Source: Paenibacillus sp. FSL R5-0517 (GTDB lineage Bacteria; Bacillota; Bacilli; Paenibacillales; Paenibacillaceae). From it: 64,000 nt of DNA. The notes under the pieces are model-generated. The model saw nothing but the letters and a program-made list of their open reading frames with translations. It was not told the origin of the DNA and did not search any database. This document shows, piece by piece, positions 48,352 to 56,443 of this stretch. Positions within the stretch are counted from its first letter, which is position 1, and the number at the start of each line of letters is the position of its first letter. A program made the position numbers and the translations under genes. The DNA lies in NCBI RefSeq assembly GCF_037974355.1, contig NZ_CP150235.1:186001-250000 (forward strand), written 5' to 3'.

Positions 48352-48582
48352 ATGATGATCCCAACATTGACCAGAATTAATGAACTTGCAAGAAAAGCCA
48401 AAGAGGGCGGATTGACGGAGATGGAGAAAGAGGAACAGGTTAATCTTCGCCAGGAATATCTGCAAACTTTTCGCGGTTCGGTCAACGACATTCTCTTGAA
48501 TGCAACCATCTATGATCCGAACGGCGATGACGTGACTCCTGATAAATTGAAACAAGAACAGGCCAATCAAAATAACAAATAG
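48352..48582 (+). CDS. DUF896 protein (YnzC/UPF0291 family)
   Basis: A 76-aa protein with the two-helix DUF896 core: LTRINELARKAKEGGLTEME, then EEQVNLRQEYLQTFRGSV. The family's short-helix hairpin fold is known; its function is not, and B. subtilis ynzC belongs to an SOS-linked operon. GAGGAGAG precedes ATG 48352. An MhqR-like box lies over its promoter, which is unexpected for this family. Confidence 0.9.
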   Translation: MMIPTLTRINELARKAKEGGLTEMEKEEQVNLRQEYLQTFRGSVNDILLNATIYDPNGDDVTPDKLKQEQANQNNK

Positions 48583-48601
48583 AAATCATTCACCAGACCA
48601 T

Positions 48602-48620
48602 ATATCTTAATTTAAAGATA
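48602..48620 (+). promoter_or_regulatory. MhqR-like box upstream of the dioxygenase gene
   Basis: ATATCTTAATTTAAAGATA, the exact reverse complement of the 48268-48286 box, 110 bp before the dioxygenase start and just upstream of a TATAAA hexamer (48633-48638). Confidence 0.65.
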
Positions 48621-48730
48621 ATACAAACTTACTATAAATGAATCAACGATCTAAACTATCTCATTTATCAAATGATCTCTAACACCTAGCAGATTCCAAA
48701 CATGCTTACCAAACCAAGGAGGAATTAATC

Positions 48731-49687
48731 ATGACTATTCAAACAGCAGGTATCCACCATATTACAGCTTTCGCAGGAGATCCACAGGCCAACGTTGACT
48801 TTTATGCCGGAGTTCTGGGACTGCGTCTCGTGAAAAAAACAATCAATTTCGATGCACCTGATGTATACCACCTGTATTTTGGAGACGAACATGGAAGCCC
48901 AGGTACCATCATTACCTTCTTCCCATCCGCTGGATCACCACGGGGCAAAATTGGCGGAGGACAGGTCGGTATCACTTCCTATGTCATTCCTCCTGGGTCG
49001 ATTGGCTTCTGGCAGAACCGGCTGGAACAGTATAACATTGAGGTAACTCAGACAACTCGCTTCAATGAAGAGCTGCTTCAATTCGAAGATAGTGAAGGCC
49101 TGCGGCTTGAGCTTGTTGAACGGGAAGAGGGAGCAACCAGCACTTGGGCACACGAAGGAATTCCAACAGATAAAGCCATCAAAGGCTTTGGCGGTGCTGT
49201 TCTGTTCAGTGTAAACCCGCAGAGAACGATGGATGCGCTTGAGAAAATTTTGGGATTTGTCAAAGTGGGTGAAAATGAAGAGTATGCCCGTTTCCGGTCG
49301 AGTGGAGACATCGGTAATGTTGTGGATGTTCCGGTGACCCGTATACCTCTGGGCATGGGTGGAGCTGGAACGGTGCATCATATTGCATGGCGCGCCACTG
49401 ATGACGTGGAGCATGCACAGTGGAGTGAAGCTGTACGTGATTACGGGTATCAACCGACTCCAGTTCGGGATCGTCAGTACTTTAACGCGATCTACTTCAG
49501 AGAAGCTGGCGGTATCCTGTTCGAGATTGCTACCGATCCTCCGGGCTTTGCCAAAGATGAACCTGCAGATTCGCTCGGACAAAAATTGATGCTGCCAGAG
49601 TGGTTCGAGAAATACCGCGCTCAAATCGAGGACAATCTGCAACCAATCGTGGTAAGAACACTCGAACCTGCTACAACTGCGAAATAA
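48731..49687 (+). CDS. mhqO: Ring-cleaving dioxygenase, MhqO-type glyoxalase-fold protein
   Basis: A 318-aa protein of the vicinal-oxygen-chelate fold, in two paired modules (GIHHITAFAGDPQANVDFYA near the N terminus, GTVHHIAWRATDDVEHAQWS in the second half). The metal ligands are in HHIT, HHIA and the C-terminal FEIATDPPGF. B. subtilis MhqO/MhqA are induced by hydroquinones and related quinones under MhqR control. An MhqR-like box lies upstream here. AAGGAGG precedes ATG 48731. Confidence 0.88.
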   Translation: MTIQTAGIHHITAFAGDPQANVDFYAGVLGLRLVKKTINFDAPDVYHLYFGDEHGSPGTIITFFPSAGSPRGKIGGGQVGITSYVIPPGSIGFWQNRLEQYNIEVTQTTRFNEELLQFEDSEGLRLELVEREEGATSTWAHEGIPTDKAIKGFGGAVLFSVNPQRTMDALEKILGFVKVGENEEYARFRSSGDIGNVVDVPVTRIPLGMGGAGTVHHIAWRATDDVEHAQWSEAVRDYGYQPTPVRDRQYFNAIYFREAGGILFEIATDPPGFAKDEPADSLGQKLMLPEWFEKYRAQIEDNLQPIVVRTLEPATTAK

Positions 49688-49727
49688 GAAGAGTTCTATT
49701 ACTATAAAATCTAAGGAGCAACGAAGG

Positions 49728-50816
49728 ATGATGGAGAAAAAGGTTACATGGCTGGAGCTGTTTTACGATCTGCTCTTCGTAGCTGCGGTCTCCAAGGCGG
49801 GTCATGTCTTGTTACATGCCGAACACGGAGTAATTACGTTTGAATACTTAATGAAGTTTGTGCTTATTTTCATCCCTGTTTGGTGGGCATGGGTTGGTCA
49901 GACCTTGTTTATTAACCGCTATGGTCAAGACATCCTGATTCATAGAATATTTCTCATCCTTCAACTCCTGTCCGTGATGGTCATGACGGCGAGCCTGTCT
50001 ACCCATTTTGACCAATACTACCTGTCCTTCTTCGTGGGTTATATCGGTTCACGGGCGTTTACGGCGATACAGTATCTGACGGTTCACAAGTCGAAAAGTG
50101 AGCATCAACAGCAAGCCGCCCGGTACTTGGGCACATGTTTCCTCATTGGTATATTGATCTCATCAGGTTCACTATTCTTCGATTCCTGGCTGCGCTACTT
50201 GATTTTGTATGCAGGAATTGCAGTGGACATTGTGCTTCCGTTGATCGGACGTAAAAATCTGGTGAAAGTACCTGTTCAGACTCATCATTTGTTGGAACGT
50301 TTTGCGTTATTTACACTCATCCTGCTGGGTGAATCGGTAGTTAGTATTATCGCTGTGCTGCAAGCCGATCATTGGGATATGAAATCTATCCTGTTTGCCG
50401 CATTTACGTCCATCTTTGTCATTGCGATATGGTGGCAGTACTTTGACAACGTGGAGAAAAAGGTCAGCAAAGAGATTCAGACTGCCGGACAAGCGATCAT
50501 ATACGGCCATCTGTTCATCTACATCTCCATGAGTATGATCGCTGCTTCAATTCAGCTGTTATATCAGAACCAGTTAAACTATGTGTTCATGCTAGGGTTT
50601 GTGTTTGGATCGGCGCTACTGTATTTCTTGTCGACCTCACTTGTGTTCCATCGTTATAGACACGCACATCTGCGACTGGGTCCGCGTCATCTGGCGTTCA
50701 TGGTAGGGTTACTGGTGGCATTTGTCCTTGTGGATCTGGTCTACCGGGTTCCGGGTTATGTCATCATGGGCGAAGACATGTTATTCTTCCTGGTGTATGC
50801 GAAACTTACGACTTGA
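49728..50816 (+). CDS. LtrA-family membrane protein
   Basis: A 362-aa integral membrane protein with about ten hydrophobic segments, matching the low-temperature-requirement A family (begins KVTWLELFYDLLFVAAVSK; FALFTLILLGESVVSI). Family function is unsettled. It starts 40 bp after the mhqO stop behind AAGGAG and GAAGG, so it is probably co-transcribed with the dioxygenase gene. ATG 49731 is an alternative start. Confidence 0.88.
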   Translation: MMEKKVTWLELFYDLLFVAAVSKAGHVLLHAEHGVITFEYLMKFVLIFIPVWWAWVGQTLFINRYGQDILIHRIFLILQLLSVMVMTASLSTHFDQYYLSFFVGYIGSRAFTAIQYLTVHKSKSEHQQQAARYLGTCFLIGILISSGSLFFDSWLRYLILYAGIAVDIVLPLIGRKNLVKVPVQTHHLLERFALFTLILLGESVVSIIAVLQADHWDMKSILFAAFTSIFVIAIWWQYFDNVEKKVSKEIQTAGQAIIYGHLFIYISMSMIAASIQLLYQNQLNYVFMLGFVFGSALLYFLSTSLVFHRYRHAHLRLGPRHLAFMVGLLVAFVLVDLVYRVPGYVIMGEDMLFFLVYAKLTT

Positions 50817-50840
50817 TACGAGTCATCTCAACTGAAGAAA

Positions 50841-50872
50841 AGTCACGGACAACAGGCGTCCGTGGCTTTTTG
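50841..50872 (+). terminator. Terminator after the LtrA gene
   Basis: AGTCACGGAC pairs with GTCCGTGGCT (one T-G pair) around a 7-nt loop, followed by five T residues. Confidence 0.9.
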
Positions 50873-51043
50873 TTATGCAGCAAATTCCGGGCAAGACTTA
50901 ATAATATAAATAAAGCACAAATCTAATTTAATTTCTTCTATGGAATCTGTTAATATGAGACTATGTACAAGTGAATCTACCAGATCATATGGAATGGTCT
51001 TATTCGTTCGTAGATATGGGGATGACAATCAGGAGGGAAATCA

Positions 51044-53827
51044 TTGAGCACACATCAAATCGGAGTTCCATTGGAAGGGTTTGCAGAGTTTAGTCGTACG
51101 GTTGCCGCTGAAGGAGCCGTTTTACTCAAAAATGAAGGGCAAGTGCTTCCACTTCGTGAAAACGAAAACGTTTCAGTTTTTGGACGAATTCAAGTGAATT
51201 ATTATCGCAGCGGCACGGGTTCAGGCGGTAGTGTACATGTAGCCTACACAACCAATCTGCTCGATGGTCTGCGCAGCAAAAAGAATATAACGGTGAACGA
51301 AGAGCTGGCAGCTGTCTATGAGAAGTGGATTGAAGAGAATCCATTTGATGATGGCGGAAAAGTATGGGCGGCCGAGCCATGGAATCAGAAAGAAATGCCT
51401 TTGACGGATGAACTGGTTGCACAGGCAAGAAGCAAATCCAGCAAAGCCATTATCGTAATTGGACGTACAGCAGGAGAAGATCAGGATAATGCGGATGCGC
51501 CAGGAAGTTACCAACTGACCGAAGATGAGAAAGCGATGCTGAAGCAAGTCACTGCGCAGTTTGAACATACAATCGTAGTGCTGAATGTCTCGAATATCAT
51601 CGACATGAGCTGGTTAAACGAAACGTATCTACATCCAATCCAAGGCGTAATTTACTCCTGGCATGGCGGTATGGAGGGTGGGAACGCGATTGCTGATGTG
51701 CTGGCGGGCGACGTTACACCAAGCGGTAAACTGACAGATACGATTGCATATTCCATCGAAGATTATCCTTCGACAAGCAACTACGGCAATGAGTTCAAGA
51801 ACCTGTATCAGGAAGATATCTATGTAGGTTATCGTTATTTCGAAACGTTTCGACCTGAGCGTGTTCAGTTTGAATTCGGTTACGGCCTGTCTTATACGAC
51901 GTTTTTGGCCCAGCATGAAGAAGCGAAATCTGTGTCCAAAGACGGCGAAACCTACATTGAAGTTCGTGTCAATGTGACCAACTCAGGTACAACATATGCG
52001 GGCAAAGAGGTTGTACAAGTCTATTATGAAGCACCACAAGGCAAACTGGGACAACCGGTGAAGGCTTTGGTTGCTTTTGGCAAGACAGGATTGTTACAGC
52101 CGGGTGAGTCAGAAATTCTGACGATCAGCTTCCCGATCCATGACATGGCATCCTACGATGATGCGGGTGTTACAGGTCATGCTTCCGCATACGTTCTGGA
52201 AGAAGGCACATATCGACTGCATGTAGGAACCAGTGTGAAACAAGTGCAGCACGTTAGCATCGATGGTCAGGATGGATATGTGATTGAATCCCTTCAATTG
52301 GTGGAGCAGCTGCAAGAAGCGATGGCCCCAACGGAAGATTTTACACGGATGAAACCAGGTGCGCGCAAGGGAGATGGATCATATGAACTGACTTATGCAG
52401 AAGTACCGAAACGTAAGATATCCATGGCGAACCGGATCGAGCAGAATCTCCCGCAAACGCTGGAGCAGACGGGGAACCAGGGCCACAAGCTGAGTGACGT
52501 TAAAGCTGGCAAAGTGAGTCTGGAAGCCTTCATCGCTCAATTGAGTGATCAGGATCTGGCAGCGATTATCCGTGGCGAAGGCATGAGCAGTCCACTCGTT
52601 ACTTCGGGAACGGCATCTGCATTTGGGGGTGTCAGCGACAGCCTGTTCAACTACGGTATTCCGGTAGCATGTACGGCAGATGGCCCGTCCGGTATTCGTA
52701 TGGATAGTGGCGAGAAGGCAACACAGGTATCCATTGGTACGTTGCTTGCGGCGACATGGAACAAGGAGCTTGTTGAAGAGTTGTATGTGATGGAAGGACA
52801 GGAACTGCTCAGAAATCAGGTGGATACCCTGCTCGGACCTGGCCTGAATATCCGCCGGAGCCCGCTTAATGGCCGGAACTTTGAGTACTTCTCTGAAGAT
52901 CCTCTGATCTCGGGTGTATTTGCCGCAGCGTGTACGAAAGGCATTATGAAGGGTGGTTCCAATGCCACACTGAAACACTTTGCCTGCAACAACCAGGAGA
53001 AACACCGCAGTAAAGTGGATGCTGTTGTCTCCGAACGTGCACTGCGTGAAATTTACCTGAAAGGGTTCGAAATCGCTGTAAAAGAAGGCGGAGCGAACTC
53101 CATCATGACCTCCTACAACCCGATTAACGGACACTGGGCGGCATCGAACTACGACCTGAATACCACAATTTTGCGCGGCGAGTGGAATTTTGAGGGTATC
53201 GTCATGACCGACTGGTGGGCCATTATGAACGATGTGACCGAAGGTGGAGAGGCGGATCGCAAATACACGAACTGGATGATTCGTGCGCAGAATGATCTCT
53301 ACATGGTTGTACCGAACTACGGCGCAGAGATCAACGGCTGGGACGATAACACGATTGAATCCTTGGAAAATGGAACATTGACGCGTGGAGAGTTGCAACG
53401 CTCGGCAATCAACATCTGCAAATTCATCATGAATGCACCGGTGTCCGATCGAAAACACGAGATCGTGGAGAACGTAGCTTCGTTCCAAGCGAATGCTTCC
53501 CTATCGGCTGAACAGGCCCAGGTTCTGGTTGAGAACGCACAGGTGAAACCTGCGGTAGCTGAACCGGTCTACATGAAAGTGGATGAGGCTGGCCATTATC
53601 GAATTATTGTACAGATCATGTCCCCTGAGCCGGAACTGGCTCAAAGTGCATGTAACCTGCTCCTGAATGACCAGTTGGTAACCACCATTCAAACGAATGG
53701 TACGGAAGGCAAATGGATCAGACAGAAGCTTGTCAAAGTAGACCTTGAAGCAGGTCTGTATGAATTGAAACTGGACTTCACCAAACCAGGTCTCCAGATT
53801 GATTGGATCGAATTCAAGCAGGTATAG
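51044..53827 (+). CDS. GH3 beta-glucosidase with permuted domain order
   Basis: A 927-aa family 3 glycoside hydrolase. TTG 51044 is the start, 7 nt after AGGAGG. The usual C-terminal alpha/beta sandwich comes first (AAEGAVLLKNEGQVLPLR, DVLAGDVTPSGKLTDT, FEFGYGLSYT), then an FnIII-like domain, and then the catalytic TIM barrel (ADGPSGIRM, GPGLNIRRSPLNGRNFEYFS, LKHFACNNQE) with the nucleophile Asp in VMTDWW near residue 721. This inverted order is known from some GH3 enzymes such as Ruminococcus beta-glucosidase. About 120 extra residues at the C terminus may form a carbohydrate-binding module. No signal peptide. Confidence 0.93.
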   Translation: MSTHQIGVPLEGFAEFSRTVAAEGAVLLKNEGQVLPLRENENVSVFGRIQVNYYRSGTGSGGSVHVAYTTNLLDGLRSKKNITVNEELAAVYEKWIEENPFDDGGKVWAAEPWNQKEMPLTDELVAQARSKSSKAIIVIGRTAGEDQDNADAPGSYQLTEDEKAMLKQVTAQFEHTIVVLNVSNIIDMSWLNETYLHPIQGVIYSWHGGMEGGNAIADVLAGDVTPSGKLTDTIAYSIEDYPSTSNYGNEFKNLYQEDIYVGYRYFETFRPERVQFEFGYGLSYTTFLAQHEEAKSVSKDGETYIEVRVNVTNSGTTYAGKEVVQVYYEAPQGKLGQPVKALVAFGKTGLLQPGESEILTISFPIHDMASYDDAGVTGHASAYVLEEGTYRLHVGTSVKQVQHVSIDGQDGYVIESLQLVEQLQEAMAPTEDFTRMKPGARKGDGSYELTYAEVPKRKISMANRIEQNLPQTLEQTGNQGHKLSDVKAGKVSLEAFIAQLSDQDLAAIIRGEGMSSPLVTSGTASAFGGVSDSLFNYGIPVACTADGPSGIRMDSGEKATQVSIGTLLAATWNKELVEELYVMEGQELLRNQVDTLLGPGLNIRRSPLNGRNFEYFSEDPLISGVFAAACTKGIMKGGSNATLKHFACNNQEKHRSKVDAVVSERALREIYLKGFEIAVKEGGANSIMTSYNPINGHWAASNYDLNTTILRGEWNFEGIVMTDWWAIMNDVTEGGEADRKYTNWMIRAQNDLYMVVPNYGAEINGWDDNTIESLENGTLTRGELQRSAINICKFIMNAPVSDRKHEIVENVASFQANASLSAEQAQVLVENAQVKPAVAEPVYMKVDEAGHYRIIVQIMSPEPELAQSACNLLLNDQLVTTIQTNGTEGKWIRQKLVKVDLEAGLYELKLDFTKPGLQIDWIEFKQV

Positions 53828-53908
53828 AGGTAATCAGAAATATCTTGTGATAGCAGCAATTATAAGATTGTTCTTCATCCAAAGCAGAATACGTGGGTAC
53901 ATGACAAA

Positions 53909-53936
53909 GGACACTGTTTGCGGGTGTCTTTTGTTG
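53909..53936 (+). terminator. Weak terminator after the GH3 gene
   Basis: GGACAC and GGTGTCT-type arms pair around TGTTTGCG, followed by TTTTGTTG. Short stem, low confidence. Confidence 0.45.
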
Positions 53937-54015
53937 TAACACGGAATAGCTGCTGTTATGATAGTGTTATGGGATTTTGAAGTTCTGAACAATGGGGTCA
54001 GGGGTGTTGCGAAGA

Positions 54016-54207
54016 ATGAGAAATTATAATTTTATGAGTCCGATCCTGTTAGTTGTGGTGGCGCTGATTGTAAGAGGTCTGGTGACTAACTTGGGTGTTC
54101 TTTTTGGCTTATCACAAGAAGTGGCAAGTAATATTGCCATGATTGCCATGATCATTGCGGCACTGATTATGTTTAATCGAATGACGAAGGCTCGGCGTAA
54201 AAAATAG
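54016..54207 (+). CDS. Small membrane protein, unknown
   Basis: A 63-aa protein from ATG 54016 (71 aa if begun at ATG 53992) with two hydrophobic segments (FMSPILLVVVALIVRGLV and VASNIAMIAMIIAALIMF) and a basic tail (RMTKARRKK). AGGGG lies about 11 nt before the chosen ATG; a TTG at 54007 is also possible. Two hairpins follow. No family recognised. Confidence 0.6.
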   Translation: MRNYNFMSPILLVVVALIVRGLVTNLGVLFGLSQEVASNIAMIAMIIAALIMFNRMTKARRKK

Positions 54208-54210
54208 AAA

Positions 54211-54269
54211 AGCTCGGATAATCTTAAGTTTATCCGAGACATGAAGACACCCTAAGGGTGTCTTTTTTT
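54211..54269 (+). terminator. Double hairpin terminator
   Basis: CTCGGATAA/TTATCCGAG forms a first stem (54213-54238), and GACACCC/GGGTGTC (54246-54262) a second, followed by seven T residues. The second is a strong intrinsic terminator. Confidence 0.88.
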
Positions 54270-54327
54270 GTATTGACGTTCTGAACCTAACGTTTTAGAC
54301 TATTGCTAATTGATAATAACGTTGTAA

Positions 54328-54354
54328 ATAACAAAAATAACAAAAATAACAAAA
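54328..54354 (+). repeat. Three tandem copies of a 9-bp unit
   Basis: ATAACAAAA occurs three times head to tail upstream of the Asp-box protein gene. A slippage-prone tract that could alter promoter spacing. Confidence 0.75.
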
Positions 54355-54432
54355 CGATTCGACAAAGCACATAAAATACGTTGCACTCTCTATTTGCTAA
54401 CCCATTCCGGTCCCCCAAAGGAGAATCCATTC

Positions 54433-55473
54433 ATGAAGATCATTGGCGACAAACAATTTATCTTTCAGGAAGGTCAGCCTTTTCAGAGCAGTCATGCGTC
54501 CACGGTTGCTGTGTTACCAGATGGTGATCTGCTGGCTGCTTGGTTTGCAGGTCAGCATGAGAAGGCGAGTGATGTAGCGATTTGGCTCGCAAGGCAGAGT
54601 GATAACGGAGCGTGGTCTGTTCCATGCAAAGTTGCAGATGAGGAAGGTATAGCTCACTGGAACCCGGTGCTATATGCACAGAATGATTCACTGATGCTCT
54701 TTTATAAAGTAGGGCATGAAATTACGGACTGGCATACCCGCTTCATTCAATCAGTAGACGGTGGGTACACGTGGACAGCTTCTCGGGAGCTGGTGTCCGG
54801 AGATATTGGTGGCCGTGGGCCGGTTCGGAACAAACCTATTCAGTTGGCGGATGGAACAATACTGGCTCCTGCATCGATTGAACGATTGGACCCTGAGGTA
54901 TCAGGCAAGCAGATCTGGGAGTCATTTGTCGATATCTCTACAGATCACGGGGGAACATGGACGAAGAGTGCGCATGTGCCGATGGATCTGTCCACCTATG
55001 TTGGGTCTGAGCATTGGTTTGCCAAGGGGCTGATCCAGCCTGCATTATGGTCTTCTGGTGGAGAGCGCGTTCACATGCTTCTGCGCAGTACGGAAGGGGT
55101 TATTTATCGCAGTGATTCGCTAGATGGTGGACGCACATGGTGCGAAGCTTACGCTACAGAACTACCCAATAACAATAGTGGGATTGATGCCATACGCATG
55201 GAGTATGGCTTGCTTGCGCTTGTCTACAATCCAATCCGTGGATACACAACGGAGAGTCCTCGAACCCCGCTGGTGATTACTTTTTCAAGGGACAATGGTC
55301 AGACCTGGAGTGATGAATATGTGCTGGAGAATGAACCGGGGGAATACTCGTATCCGGCAATCGTATCCAAGGGGAAGGTTCTATATGTCACCTATACATG
55401 GAAAAGGGATCGGATTGCATGTTGGAAGCTGACCGTCACTCATAACGATGAAGAAGGGCCGCAGGAGCGCTGA
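54433..55473 (+). CDS. Asp-box (BNR) beta-propeller protein, sialidase superfamily
   Basis: A 346-aa protein with four Asp boxes: SVDGGYTW, STDHGGTW, SLDGGRTW and SRDNGQTW, defining a six-bladed sialidase-type propeller. The FRIP motif with the first catalytic arginine of true sialidases is not seen (the equivalent place has SSHASTVAVLPDGDLLAAW), so a different glycan substrate is likely. No signal peptide. AAAGGAG precedes ATG 54433. It opens the right part of the glycan cluster. Confidence 0.85.
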   Translation: MKIIGDKQFIFQEGQPFQSSHASTVAVLPDGDLLAAWFAGQHEKASDVAIWLARQSDNGAWSVPCKVADEEGIAHWNPVLYAQNDSLMLFYKVGHEITDWHTRFIQSVDGGYTWTASRELVSGDIGGRGPVRNKPIQLADGTILAPASIERLDPEVSGKQIWESFVDISTDHGGTWTKSAHVPMDLSTYVGSEHWFAKGLIQPALWSSGGERVHMLLRSTEGVIYRSDSLDGGRTWCEAYATELPNNNSGIDAIRMEYGLLALVYNPIRGYTTESPRTPLVITFSRDNGQTWSDEYVLENEPGEYSYPAIVSKGKVLYVTYTWKRDRIACWKLTVTHNDEEGPQER

Positions 55474-55646
55474 TGATGCACTTTGTCGGTCCTATATGTC
55501 ATAGAGAGATGCAATGTACCCGTACAATAATGTTCATGAATGGTGGAACGGTCAGATGAGAAAGAGGGCTAACCATTTCCAATGTGCGAATGTCCTACGA
55601 ATAATTATCATCCCTACATTTTATATGAAAGAAGGGAGTGAACTTT

Positions 55647-56381
55647 ATGAGCAGACAGCCTGTATTGGAAGTCATTGCTGTGGATGTGGAAGATGCCAAG
55701 GCAGCTGAGGAGGGAGGCGCCGATCGGATTGAGCTGGTGTCTGCGATGTCTGAAGGGGGACTTACCCCCAGTTATGGCGTTATGGCGCATGTGTTGTCCC
55801 AGGTATCCATTCCGGTGTATGTGATGATTCGTCCCCATAGCCGCTCGTTCCGCTATAGTGCAGATGACATGCACGCCATGACCCGCGATGTTCGGGTGGC
55901 GAAGGAACTGGGAGCCGCTGGCATCGTGATTGGTGCTCTTACAGAAGAAGGTGAGGTGGACCTTCTATCCGTGCAATCCTGCATGGCCGAAGCTGAAGGG
56001 TTGGGCGTTACATTTCATCGGGCGATTGATGTGAGTGCAAGCCTGACTGAGGCGCTCAAGGTCATCAACACATGGGGCAACGTGGAACGTGTGCTTACAT
56101 CGGGAGGGAGACGGACGGCGCCTGAAGCCATACTGGAACTAAAACGGCTTCAGGAACTGGGGCAAACCTTGAACATCGCTGTCATGGCAGGGTCGGGGAT
56201 AACCGTAGATGGCATTCAGGCCCTCGTCCAAAAAACAAATATCACAGAGATACATATGGGATCAGGCGTGCGGTATGAAGGCAGCTTTAATTGTCCCATC
56301 GATCCACATTTGGTTGAAGAAGCCAAGCAACAGTTATGGCTTGCATCAACAGCAATTCACGGACAGGAGTGTAATGAGTAG
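55647..56381 (+). CDS. cutC: CutC family protein
   Basis: A 244-aa TIM-barrel protein of the CutC family (EEGGADRIELVSAMSEGGLT, VYVMIRPHSRSFRYS, VTFHRAIDVS, VLTSGGRRTA, AVMAGSGI). GAAGGGA fits ATG 55647; a GTG at 55638 in frame is less likely. Named for copper tolerance in E. coli, though a direct copper role is disputed. Here it is embedded between glycosidase genes with no copper gene nearby, which argues for a sugar-related role (inference). Confidence 0.9.
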   Translation: MSRQPVLEVIAVDVEDAKAAEEGGADRIELVSAMSEGGLTPSYGVMAHVLSQVSIPVYVMIRPHSRSFRYSADDMHAMTRDVRVAKELGAAGIVIGALTEEGEVDLLSVQSCMAEAEGLGVTFHRAIDVSASLTEALKVINTWGNVERVLTSGGRRTAPEAILELKRLQELGQTLNIAVMAGSGITVDGIQALVQKTNITEIHMGSGVRYEGSFNCPIDPHLVEEAKQQLWLASTAIHGQECNE

Positions 56382-56443
56382 CGGTCCAAGCGATGGTGGT
56401 CCAGTGACATAGAAACGCAACGAAATAAAAGGAGTGATATGCC

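Noticed and set aside
48655-48678. Third MhqR-like box (CATTTATCAAATG) before the dioxygenase gene
   Set aside because: A short palindrome but without the TATCTT/AAGATA half-sites of the two good boxes.
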